Assembly (NCBI GenBank): GCA_945928645.1
Contig: CAMENR010000006.1
Coordinates: forward strand, 1 to 60,195
Source: an uncultured Clostridia bacterium
GTDB lineage: Bacteria > Bacillota > Clostridia > Christensenellales > UBA1242
Direction: 5' to 3'
Length of the DNA: 60,195 bases
How positions within the stretch are numbered: the stretch's first letter is position 1; each line of letters opens with the position of its first letter. The notes under the pieces are model-generated. The model was not told the DNA's origin. It did not search any database and worked only from the letters and a program-made list of their open reading frames with translations. A program made the position numbers and the translations under genes. Below are positions 8,147 through 16,280 of this stretch, piece by piece.

Positions 8147-8176
8147 CTGACAAAATACAGATAGTAATTTTATACT
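8147..8176 (+). promoter_or_regulatory. Promoter 2 of the InlB-repeat protein gene (duplicate)
   Basis: CTGACA (8147-8152), 18-bp spacer, TATACT (8171-8176). The spacer resembles that of promoter 1 (CTGACAAAATAC against TTGACAAAATGC), so this looks like a 34-bp direct duplication. Confidence 0.6.
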
Positions 8177-8203
8177 ACTATTGAAATAAAGGAGAAAGGC
8201 TTT

Positions 8204-9511
8204 ATGACCAAAAACGAAAGGTTTGTCCTATGGCTCAACAAGTTGGGCAGAGGGTGCAACCGTATAACAATATGTGTGTTATACATAACCATTATGGTAA
8301 TTCTTGCCACCATTATCTATGGTGCCAACCAACAGAAAGCCACCTCCAACGTTACTGTAACCTATTCTAGACCCTCTTACACCGTTACTTTTGACCCAGC
8401 AGGGGGAGGGGCTTCCAGCTCAAAGATCGTCAAATTAGGCGATAATTACGGTGATTTGCCCACTCCTACAAAGACTGGTTATACCTTTAATGGTTGGCAA
8501 ACATCAGACGGAACAACAGTAACTTCCACCACCCAAAACACCACCATAGGCGACCATACTCTTACTGCAAGTTGGACCGCCAAGACCTATTCAGTAACCA
8601 GTGGTGCAAACCTCACAGGAGTGAGTGTGTCGGTAGGTTCCACAGGGACATTTGATGCTTCACTTTCCATTTCTACCAGTGGCAGTGCTACTGGATACAA
8701 TTATACATTTGGCAACATAAAGGTGTATTCTGGCACTAGCACCAGTGGAACATTGCTTGCCACAATCAATGCAACCAGTGGCACTTTTACTATGACAGGA
8801 ACCTATTATGACAATATTTATGTATATGCAACTTGGTCAAGGTCAGGTAAGAGTTATTCAGTAACCAGTGGTTCAAACCTCACAGGCACAAGTGTATCTG
8901 TAAGTTCCACAGGGACATTTGGCAGTGGCTTGTCCATATCTTCCAGTGGTAGTGCAGCAGGATATTCCTATTCTATTAGCAACATAAAGGTGTATTCAGG
9001 TAGTAATGCCAGTGGCACACTACTTGCCACAATCAATGCAACCAGTGGCACCTTCACTATGTCAGGCACTTACTATAGCAGTGTGTATGTATATGCCACA
9101 TGGAGCCGCTCTGCCATAGCAACAACTATTTCAGCAAATAAAACTTCGGTTAGTTATAGTTCGAGTTCTGGTGGTAGTATTACTATTACTGCAGGAGGAG
9201 GTGGTGGAAAATGGAAATATAGTGTGATCAGCGCTACTTGCAATTATAATGGAGCATGTGCATATGCAGACTATCATCATAATAGAAGTGCATATGAATT
9301 TTATACACTTTCCACTACTTCAGAAACTACGGGCTCTGTTACCCTAAAATGCACAGGTATTTGTTGCCAGATAGTTCATATCTTCGGCAATAACGTAAGT
9401 AGGAATAATGTTACCGTTACATATACATATGTGGTTCAAGCAGAAAGCGTGTATAATGGGACAAAAGCGACCATAACAGTTAAGTTTAGTTCGAAATATA
9501 CCAACATGTAA
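8204..9511 (+). CDS. Membrane-anchored InlB-repeat surface protein
   Basis: 435 aa from ATG 8204 with AAAGGAG 8 nt upstream. A short basic N-terminus leads into one hydrophobic segment (about residues 21-40, ICVLYITIMVILATIIYG), an uncleaved signal or anchor. An InlB-type repeat follows (SYTVTFDPAGGG to TLTASWTAK), then two near-identical ~89-residue Ser/Thr/Gly-rich repeats (VTSGANLTG... and VTSGSNLTG...), then a Cys-containing C-terminal region. No LPXTG motif, zinc array or Hint domain is seen, unlike the proteins at 1-4295, though the InlB unit is of the same type. It is probably cell-surface; the ligand is unknown. Confidence 0.75.
   Translation: MTKNERFVLWLNKLGRGCNRITICVLYITIMVILATIIYGANQQKATSNVTVTYSRPSYTVTFDPAGGGASSSKIVKLGDNYGDLPTPTKTGYTFNGWQTSDGTTVTSTTQNTTIGDHTLTASWTAKTYSVTSGANLTGVSVSVGSTGTFDASLSISTSGSATGYNYTFGNIKVYSGTSTSGTLLATINATSGTFTMTGTYYDNIYVYATWSRSGKSYSVTSGSNLTGTSVSVSSTGTFGSGLSISSSGSAAGYSYSISNIKVYSGSNASGTLLATINATSGTFTMSGTYYSSVYVYATWSRSAIATTISANKTSVSYSSSSGGSITITAGGGGGKWKYSVISATCNYNGACAYADYHHNRSAYEFYTLSTTSETTGSVTLKCTGICCQIVHIFGNNVSRNNVTVTYTYVVQAESVYNGTKATITVKFSSKYTNM
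8588..9114 (+). repeat. Two 267-bp in-frame tandem repeats
   Basis: TATTCAGTAACCAGTGG begins at 8588 and again at 8855, a period of 267 bp (89 codons). Large parts are identical at DNA level, for example CACAATCAATGCAACCAGTG, pointing to a recent internal duplication. Confidence 0.85.
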
Positions 9512-9593
9512 TGTAGCTACAGGGGGATAGGGTTTCTTTGGTTCAACTGTAGTCCTGTTTAGGCTTACGGGATAGGCAAAAAGGAAACAAATG

Positions 9594-9627
9594 GCAACAT
9601 AATGGCAAATTATGTTGCTATTTTGTT
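9594..9627 (+). terminator. Intrinsic terminator after the InlB-repeat protein gene
   Basis: GCAACATAA (9594-9602) pairs with TTATGTTGC (9610-9618), followed by a T-rich tail. Confidence 0.75.
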
Positions 9628-9654
9628 TGAATTTGAAAAAAAAATTGCTATAAT
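9626..9654 (+). promoter_or_regulatory. Promoter of plsX-rnc
   Basis: TTTGAA (9626-9631), 17-bp spacer containing an A-tract, perfect TATAAT (9649-9654). It lies 24 nt before the plsX start. Confidence 0.65.
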
Positions 9655-9677
9655 GTTATGTAAAACTGGAGAGGAAT

Positions 9678-10694
9678 ATGAAGATTATCGTAGATTGTTA
9701 TGGAAATGATTTGGGCGCAAGTGTCGCAGTGGAGGGTGCTTGCAATGCCACAAACAAAGATAAAGAGTTGAGCATTGTGCTTGCCGGCAAAAAGGAAGAA
9801 TTGGAAAGTCTGCTTGCTAGGCAAACATATGACAAGGATAGGATAGAAATATTGCCAGCAAGTGATGTCATTACAAATGAGGAGTCGCCAGCAGAGGCGG
9901 TGAAGAAAAAAACAGATTCCAGCCTGGTCAAAGCCTTTGACGAGCTAAAAAGCAATGATGACATTGTGGGCTTGGTGTCTTGTGGTTCCACTGGAGCGGT
10001 GCTGACAGCGTCATTTTTGAAATTGGGCAGGATAAAAGGCATATCAAGGCCAGCGCTTTGCCCAATACTTCCAGCCAAAGACGGAAAGAGTGTTTTGCTT
10101 ATAGACTCTGGTGCAAACGTAGATTGCAAGCCTATAAACATCTGCCATTTTGCTCTGATGGCATCGAGTTATTGCAAGGCATATTTTGGCATAGAAAATC
10201 CTAGGGTAGCATTGCTTAATATTGGGACGGAAGACAAAAAAGGGAATGCCTTTTGCCACGAGTGCTTTGATCTGCTAAAGCAAATGCCAATAAACTTTGT
10301 TGGCAATATGGAAGCAAGAGATTTTATGAGTGGCAAGTATGACATTGTGGTTACAGACGGATTTTATGGCAACATTTTGCTAAAAGCAACAGAAGGCGCT
10401 TGTGGGTTTGTTATGAGCGAAATGAAGAAGAATATAAAGCAGTCTTTTTGGGCTAAGATTGGTGCTTTGTTTATGGGTGGGGTGTTCAAAAAGTTAAAAG
10501 CCAAATTCAACACCAACTCACACGGTGGGGCAATGCTTTTGGGTGTAAAGAAATTGGTGGTAAAAGGTCATGGGGCAAGTGATGCTTTGTCTTTTGAGAA
10601 TGCTATATTTCAAGTGAAAAAACTTGCAGAGCAACAACTTTGCGCAAAGATAAAAGATCAGGTGGAATCGCTGGAGGTGAAAGTTGATGACTGA
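9678..10694 (+). CDS. plsX: Phosphate acyltransferase PlsX
   Basis: 338 aa peripheral membrane enzyme that converts acyl-ACP and phosphate to acyl-phosphate for PlsY-dependent phospholipid synthesis. Family features are the N-terminus IIVDCYGNDLGA, SCGSTGAVL, IDSGANVDCKP and NSHGGAMLLG. Length is typical. The start is ATG 9678 after GGAGAGG. It overlaps rnc by 8 nt; this pairing is common in Firmicutes, although the acpP gene often found between them is absent here. Confidence 0.97.
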   Translation: MKIIVDCYGNDLGASVAVEGACNATNKDKELSIVLAGKKEELESLLARQTYDKDRIEILPASDVITNEESPAEAVKKKTDSSLVKAFDELKSNDDIVGLVSCGSTGAVLTASFLKLGRIKGISRPALCPILPAKDGKSVLLIDSGANVDCKPINICHFALMASSYCKAYFGIENPRVALLNIGTEDKKGNAFCHECFDLLKQMPINFVGNMEARDFMSGKYDIVVTDGFYGNILLKATEGACGFVMSEMKKNIKQSFWAKIGALFMGGVFKKLKAKFNTNSHGGAMLLGVKKLVVKGHGASDALSFENAIFQVKKLAEQQLCAKIKDQVESLEVKVDD

Positions 10695-11382
10695 TGCGGA
10701 TATCAAGAAAATTGAAAAGATTATCCACTATTCTTTCAAAAACAAGCAAATCTTGAAGACCGCTTTTACTCATTCCTCCTACGCCAACGAATATCACACA
10801 GAAAGCAACGAAAGATTGGAGTTTTTGGGGGATTCTATATTGGATTTTGTAGTCGCTGACGAGTTGTTTTGCAATTTTAATATAGAAGAAGGCAAAATGA
10901 CCAAACTTAGAGCAAAACTTGTCAATGGCGACGCCTTGGCTAATATAGTGGAGGACCAAAAGTTAGGGCAATACATTCAGGTGGGTAGGAGCCTTTCAGG
11001 GCAGGAGATTGCTCGCTCGATAAAGGAAAACTTGTTTGAAAGTCTTGTTGGTGCAATTTATTCAGACAGTAGTCTGGAGAAGGCAAAAAGGTTTGTGCTT
11101 AGATTTATAGATGTGGCGGGCGCTTGCAAAACCAAAGATTACGACTACAAAACAATGCTCCAAGAAGAAGTGCAAAAGGTAAAAGGTGCCAACCTGGTGT
11201 ATTTTACCTATTCTATGCCCAACAACCCAGGACTTTTTTGCGCAGAGGCATACATAAATGATGTTTTTGTGGCAAGGAGCACAGCAGAAAGTAAAAAGCA
11301 TGCTCAGATGGATTGTGCAAAAAGAGCACTGGAAAATAAGGAAATGCTAAGGCTTTTGCTGGTTGAAGGAAAACACTCTTAA
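10687..11382 (+). CDS. rnc: Ribonuclease III
   Basis: 231 aa. It cuts double-stranded RNA in rRNA processing and mRNA turnover. The nuclease signature ERLEFLGDSILDF carries the metal-binding Glu45 and Asp49, with the second acidic site in ENLFESLVGAIY; a C-terminal dsRNA-binding domain follows (from about KTMLQEEVQK). ATG 10687 is preferred to the TTG at 10684 because GGAGG (10673-10677) is better spaced. It overlaps the end of plsX, suggesting coupled translation. A strong hairpin lies just after it. Confidence 0.97.
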   Translation: MTDADIKKIEKIIHYSFKNKQILKTAFTHSSYANEYHTESNERLEFLGDSILDFVVADELFCNFNIEEGKMTKLRAKLVNGDALANIVEDQKLGQYIQVGRSLSGQEIARSIKENLFESLVGAIYSDSSLEKAKRFVLRFIDVAGACKTKDYDYKTMLQEEVQKVKGANLVYFTYSMPNNPGLFCAEAYINDVFVARSTAESKKHAQMDCAKRALENKEMLRLLLVEGKHS

Positions 11383-11391
11383 TATATTCCT

Positions 11392-11426
11392 TTGGCAAAG
11401 GATTTACAGGTTAGGTCTTTTGCCAA
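11392..11426 (+). other. 11-bp stem hairpin between rnc and smc
   Basis: TTGGCAAAGGA (11392-11402) pairs with TCTTTTGCCAA (11416-11426), one G-T wobble, 13-nt loop. No T-run follows, so it is not a standard terminator. It could be an RNA-processing or stability element between rnc and smc. Confidence 0.45.
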
Positions 11427-11448
11427 GAGAATTGAGAAAGGATAGACA

Positions 11449-14400
11449 ATGAATTTTAAGAAGATTGAATTGGTGGGCTTTAAGTCGTTTGCCGACAAAT
11501 TGGAGATAAAATTTGATGAAGGCATAACGGGAATTGTTGGCCCAAATGGATGCGGAAAATCCAATGTATCTGATGCTATAAGGTGGGTGCTGGGAGAACA
11601 AAGCACCAAACTTTTGCGTAGTAGCAATATGCAAGAGGTCATTTTTAATGGCACAGAAAAAAGGAAAAGTATGTCCTATTGCGAGGTGTCTTTGTTTTTT
11701 GACAACACCTCTAGGATGTTTGACCTTAATTTTGACGAGGTGGCATTTACTAGAAAATTGTATCGTTCGGGAGAGAGTGAATATTTAATCAATGGCACCC
11801 CTTGCAGAATGAAGGATATTGTAAATGCTTTGCACGATTCGGGCATAGGCAAGGAAGGATACTCCATCATTGGACAAGGCAAGGTGGAGGAGATTATCAG
11901 TGCAAAACCAGAAAACAGACGTGCTATATTTGAAGAAGCCGCTGGCATTGCAAAATTTAAGCAACGCAAACTGGAAGCCGAAAGAAAGTTGGACAGAACG
12001 CAGGAAAACTTGAACAGAGCCCTTGACGTCTTGCAAGAGCAAGAAAGACAACTAGGCCCATTGAAAAAGCAAGCAGAGAATGCAAAACTTTTTTTGGGCT
12101 TTAAGGAAGAACTGAAGAGTTACGAAGTAAATGTTTATGTTAGCCAATATGAAAGTGCCAGCGATACAAAGCAGGCAATTCAGACCAAGATTGATGGGCT
12201 TGAGGAGGAACTGGCTACCAAACAATCTTCTCTGGACAAAATGAACAGTGATTATGATGCCAAGATGGGAGAAGTGTCTAATATAGACAAAACCCTTCAA
12301 CAACTCAATGATACAATATTGGCTCATACTGTGGAGTTGGAAAAGAAAACAGGTGAGGCGAATGTTGTAAGAGAGAGGCTTAAATTCTTGACAGACGAAA
12401 TGACATCGCTAAAAGAAGACCTTTCGAAAGAAACACTAAACAGAGATAATTCTATAAAACTTATAGAAGCAAATGAGCAGGCTAAAGAAGAAAAAGAAGC
12501 AAAACTGAAGGCTTTGTCTTACAGATTGGAAGATTTGACAGAACAATATCTTAGGATTGTAGATGAACTAACAGGAGCAGAGGACGAAGCCACAGAAAAG
12601 CAAAAGAAAATGATTGACGAGTTGTCCAAAATGACGGACATAAAGTCGAATATTTCGGCACTTAATGCTCAAAAAGAAGCCTATCAAAGCAACATAACAG
12701 ATCTTGATGGCAGGATATACAATCTGCAAAGTAGGATAAAGGAAAAGGAAAGTGCGTTATCTCAAGCAACTCAAATATCTCGCAATGCACAAGATATCCA
12801 CGACAAACTAAACTCGCAAGCGCAGAGAGCAAGGGCTCAACTGCAGACCATTCAGGACAAAATAAAAGAAAACAACGAACGAATTGCTCAAACATCTTCT
12901 AATATCCAAATCCTTCAAAACAGGAAAAAAGTGCTGGAAGATATGCAAAAGGATTATGACGGATTTAACTATTCTGTCAAAAGACTGATGCAAGATGCCA
13001 AGTCTAAGGCAGAGTTAAAGAGCAAAATTGTGGATATTGTAGCATCTGCTATGACTATACCCAAAGGTTTTGAAACTGCAATAGAGGTGGCATTGGGTGG
13101 TGCAGTTCAAGATGTTATCACCAAAAATGAAGAGGACGCAAAATATCTCATAAATTATCTCAAACACAACAATTATGGCAGGGCAACCTTTTTGCCAATA
13201 ACTGCAATGAAGGTAAGGCTGTTGAGTGATAGCGAAAAAAATATTGTTGCAAAAAACAAAACCTATGGAGTTGCATCAAGTGTTGTGAAGTTTGACCCAT
13301 CACTAAGGGCTGTGTTCGAGAGTTTGCTTGGTAGAACTGTTGTGGTAGATACCATTGACACTGCTGTTTCGCTAGCAAGACAATCAGGGTTTACATTTAA
13401 GATTGTTACTCTGGATGGAGATGTGGTCAGCACACAAGGGTCTATGTCTGGTGGTAGCAAAAAGGCAGTTACATCAAACCTTCTTACAAGGGACAACGAG
13501 ATACAAAACCTTGCAAGCCAAATAACAAAACTGTCAAAGAGTTTTGAGGAATTTAGAAACCTTAAAACTACACTAGAAACAGAACTTGCAAAACTAACAA
13601 AGATTGATGAAGATTTGCAATCTAGGTTGGTTGTGGCGCAGGTAGAAAGTGCAAAGCAGGCACAAAACTTGGAGCAACTATCGGTGTTTGTTGACGAACT
13701 TAACAAGGAGCGTATCGCCCTAAGCCAAGAAAAGATTGATTTTACGGCAAAGATAGAGGTTATTTCAAAGGCTATCGCCAGTGTAGAGGGAGATGTGGAC
13801 CTTAACCTTGATGGTTCGGAGCAAATTGAAAACAATCAAAAACTCTTTGTTCAACTTAGAACAAAACGTGATGAATTGCAAAATGAAATAACAGAATTGA
13901 AGATAGAAAAATCAACTCTAGAAAATGAACTGAATAACATCGAGCAAGAGATTGCAAGACTGGATGAATATATAGACAAAGCCAACTTCAACATAACAGA
14001 TATCTCTGGCAATATTGCAAAAATTGAGGAAAGTGTAGAACTAGCACAAGAGATGGTAGATAGCAGTGTGGAGAGCCTAGATGACGATGGCCTAAAGGCA
14101 AAGATTGACGAGGCAAAAGGTAAACTTGCAAGTCTTGACCAAGTTAAGCAAAACCTTCAATATGAGATAAGAAAACTTGACGAAGACAAGGCAAGACTTA
14201 TGGGAGAGATTAGCCTTGTGCAAGAAAAGAAATATCAGCAGACCACTGCACTGGCAAAAGTTGACACAGACATAGAGGCAATGCAGGAGAAAATATTTGA
14301 AGATTATGAACTTACTTACGCTTCGTGTCTGCCACTAAAAGTAGAAAACTTTGACCTAAAACAAGGGCTTATTGAAATATCTAGACTTAAAAAGGAAATC

Positions 14401-15054
14401 TCAAAACTAGGGTATATCAATGTAAATGCTATTGAAGATTGCAAAGAACTTATGGCTCGTTATGAGGAACTTAGCGCACAAGCCAACGACCTAACAACCG
14501 CCAAAGAAGACCTTGAAAAAATTATCAAAGACTTGTCGGAAGAAATGCTAACTAGGTTTAATACAGAGTTTGAGAAAATACAAGCGAACTTCTCAAAATC
14601 TTTTAGAGAGTTGTTTGGTGGCGGAAATGCAAAACTAGAACTAACTGAAAGCGAGGACCCATTGCAAGCGGGGGTAGAAATTGTAGCCGAACCTCCAGGG
14701 AAGAAACTTCAGAGCATCACTCTACTAAGTGGTGGAGAAAAAGCCTTGACTGCTATTGCAATATTGTTTGCAATATTAAGATTAAGACCAATGCCATTCT
14801 GTCTATTGGACGAAATTGAGGCTGCTTTGGACGATAGCAACGTAGCGAGATTTGCGCAATATCTCAAAAATTTTTCAAAGGAAACTCAATTTATTGTTAT
14901 CACTCACAGAAAACCAACAATGATGCTTGCAGACTCTCTTTATGGTGTAACAATGGAAGAAAGAGGTGTTAGTAAGATTGTTTCTGTTAAACTTGCAGAT
15001 GCAATCAAAAATTCTTCAGAAGAACAGAATATAAAAACGGAAAAAACGGCTTAA
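11449..15054 (+). CDS. smc: Chromosome partition protein SMC
   Basis: 1201 aa condensin ATPase that organises and segregates the chromosome with ScpA/ScpB (not in this window). The N-terminal head has Walker A GPNGCGKSN; long coiled coils flank a hinge at about residues 510-680 (around IEVALGGAVQDV and MSGGS); the C-terminal head has signature LSGGEKALTAIAI and Walker B CLLDEIEAALDDSN. It is full length for the family. The start is ATG 11449 after GAAAGGA. ftsY lies downstream, the usual Firmicutes order. Confidence 0.98.
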   Translation: MNFKKIELVGFKSFADKLEIKFDEGITGIVGPNGCGKSNVSDAIRWVLGEQSTKLLRSSNMQEVIFNGTEKRKSMSYCEVSLFFDNTSRMFDLNFDEVAFTRKLYRSGESEYLINGTPCRMKDIVNALHDSGIGKEGYSIIGQGKVEEIISAKPENRRAIFEEAAGIAKFKQRKLEAERKLDRTQENLNRALDVLQEQERQLGPLKKQAENAKLFLGFKEELKSYEVNVYVSQYESASDTKQAIQTKIDGLEEELATKQSSLDKMNSDYDAKMGEVSNIDKTLQQLNDTILAHTVELEKKTGEANVVRERLKFLTDEMTSLKEDLSKETLNRDNSIKLIEANEQAKEEKEAKLKALSYRLEDLTEQYLRIVDELTGAEDEATEKQKKMIDELSKMTDIKSNISALNAQKEAYQSNITDLDGRIYNLQSRIKEKESALSQATQISRNAQDIHDKLNSQAQRARAQLQTIQDKIKENNERIAQTSSNIQILQNRKKVLEDMQKDYDGFNYSVKRLMQDAKSKAELKSKIVDIVASAMTIPKGFETAIEVALGGAVQDVITKNEEDAKYLINYLKHNNYGRATFLPITAMKVRLLSDSEKNIVAKNKTYGVASSVVKFDPSLRAVFESLLGRTVVVDTIDTAVSLARQSGFTFKIVTLDGDVVSTQGSMSGGSKKAVTSNLLTRDNEIQNLASQITKLSKSFEEFRNLKTTLETELAKLTKIDEDLQSRLVVAQVESAKQAQNLEQLSVFVDELNKERIALSQEKIDFTAKIEVISKAIASVEGDVDLNLDGSEQIENNQKLFVQLRTKRDELQNEITELKIEKSTLENELNNIEQEIARLDEYIDKANFNITDISGNIAKIEESVELAQEMVDSSVESLDDDGLKAKIDEAKGKLASLDQVKQNLQYEIRKLDEDKARLMGEISLVQEKKYQQTTALAKVDTDIEAMQEKIFEDYELTYASCLPLKVENFDLKQGLIEISRLKKEISKLGYINVNAIEDCKELMARYEELSAQANDLTTAKEDLEKIIKDLSEEMLTRFNTEFEKIQANFSKSFRELFGGGNAKLELTESEDPLQAGVEIVAEPPGKKLQSITLLSGGEKALTAIAILFAILRLRPMPFCLLDEIEAALDDSNVARFAQYLKNFSKETQFIVITHRKPTMMLADSLYGVTMEERGVSKIVSVKLADAIKNSSEEQNIKTEKTA

Positions 15055-15058
15055 AAAC

Positions 15059-15099
15059 ACTGCAAGTGGCAGATGTATTTGCCCTTGCAGTTGTATTTT
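15059..15099 (+). terminator. Possible weak terminator after smc
   Basis: ACTGCAAG (15059-15066) pairs with CTTGCAGT (15084-15091) across a 17-nt loop, followed by only an imperfect T-tract (TGTATTTT). Confidence 0.5.
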
Positions 15100-15206
15100 G
15101 AACAAAAAGTTGCTAATATTTAGCAAGACATTATAGCGATTGAATAGTTATATATAATTTGAAAATTGACTAGATTTACTTAAATTGAAAAAGGGAAACT
15201 ACAAAA

Positions 15207-16106
15207 ATGGGATTTTTTTCTAAAATAAAGAACGGACTAAAAAAGACAAAAGACGCCCTGATTACCAAGTTAAACAGTGTATTTAGGGGAGGAGATATCG
15301 ACCAAGATTTTTATGACGAGTTGGAGTTTGCCTTGGTAAGTTCGGATATGGGAGTAGAAACTACAGAAAAAATCATATCAAATCTGAAGGATAGACTGAG
15401 AGAAAAACACATTGTAAAACAGGAACAAGCGAAAGAAGAACTAAAGATAATTTTGAAGGAAATTCTGCTTGAAACAAAGTGTCAGCAATTTGAATATCCC
15501 TTGATAATCACTGTGGTTGGTGTTAATGGTGTAGGCAAAACGACAACTATCGGCAAACTTGCCAACTACTTCAAAAAACAGGGCAAAAGTGTATCTCTTG
15601 TGGCAGGGGATACTTTTAGGGCGGCTGCAACTGAACAATTGGTGGAGTGGGCAAATCGTGCTGGAGTAAAAATTATCAAACACAGTGAGGGGGCAGACCC
15701 TTCGGCCGTGGTTTTTGATGGCATTGCCAGTGCCAAGGCAAAAAAGACAGATGTCCTTATTGTAGATACAGCAGGCAGACTGCATACAAAGGTTAATCTT
15801 ATGGAAGAACTAAAGAAAATTGCTCGAATAGAAAACAGAGAATTTCCAGAGGCGATGAAACTTAATTTTATTGTCCTTGATGCAACTATTGGTCAAAATT
15901 CTTTGGTTCAAGTTCAGGCATTTAAGGATGCGGTGGGGATAGACGGTATTGTGCTTACAAAACTTGATGGCACAAGTCGTGGGGGTATTGTATTCCCAAT
16001 TCAAGAAGAAATCAAGGTCCCTGTATATTTTGTGGGGTTGGGGGAAGGTATGGACGACCTTGAGTTTTTTGACCCAACATCTTTTGTGGATGGCATTTTG
16101 GAATAA
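15207..16106 (+). CDS. ftsY: Signal recognition particle receptor FtsY
   Basis: 299 aa SRP GTPase. It docks Ffh-ribosome complexes at the membrane for co-translational insertion. A short basic N-terminal segment (FFSKIKNGLKKTKDAL) replaces the long acidic A domain of E. coli, as is usual in Gram-positives. The N and G domains follow: G1 GVNGVGKTTT, DTFRAAATEQL, DTAGRLHTK and TKLDGTSRGG. The start is ATG 15207 after AAAGGGAAA. Its partner ffh is about 10 kb downstream. Confidence 0.97.
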   Translation: MGFFSKIKNGLKKTKDALITKLNSVFRGGDIDQDFYDELEFALVSSDMGVETTEKIISNLKDRLREKHIVKQEQAKEELKIILKEILLETKCQQFEYPLIITVVGVNGVGKTTTIGKLANYFKKQGKSVSLVAGDTFRAAATEQLVEWANRAGVKIIKHSEGADPSAVVFDGIASAKAKKTDVLIVDTAGRLHTKVNLMEELKKIARIENREFPEAMKLNFIVLDATIGQNSLVQVQAFKDAVGIDGIVLTKLDGTSRGGIVFPIQEEIKVPVYFVGLGEGMDDLEFFDPTSFVDGILE

Positions 16107-16225
16107 TGCCTTTCATTTTTTTTGCAAAAATGTAGAAAAATGTAGAATTTTGACAATGTTTATGACAATATCAGTCAAGAATTGTTTTTATTTTGCAAAA
16201 TTTTGGCGGTTATTGGGCAAATCAT

Positions 16226-16254
16226 TTGGTCAAATTGGATAAGTATTATATACT
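16226..16254 (+). promoter_or_regulatory. Promoter of comM
   Basis: TTGGTC (16226-16231), 17-bp spacer, TATACT (16249-16254), 26 bp before the gene start. Confidence 0.55.
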
Positions 16255-16280
16255 ATTTTTTGGATTTTAGGCGGTGAAAT

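Noticed and set aside
9698-10141. 147-aa minus-strand ORF
   Set aside because: Antisense to plsX, no independent evidence.
13263-13835. 190-aa minus-strand ORF
   Set aside because: Antisense shadow of smc, with Ser/Leu-rich composition typical of complement of coding sequence.
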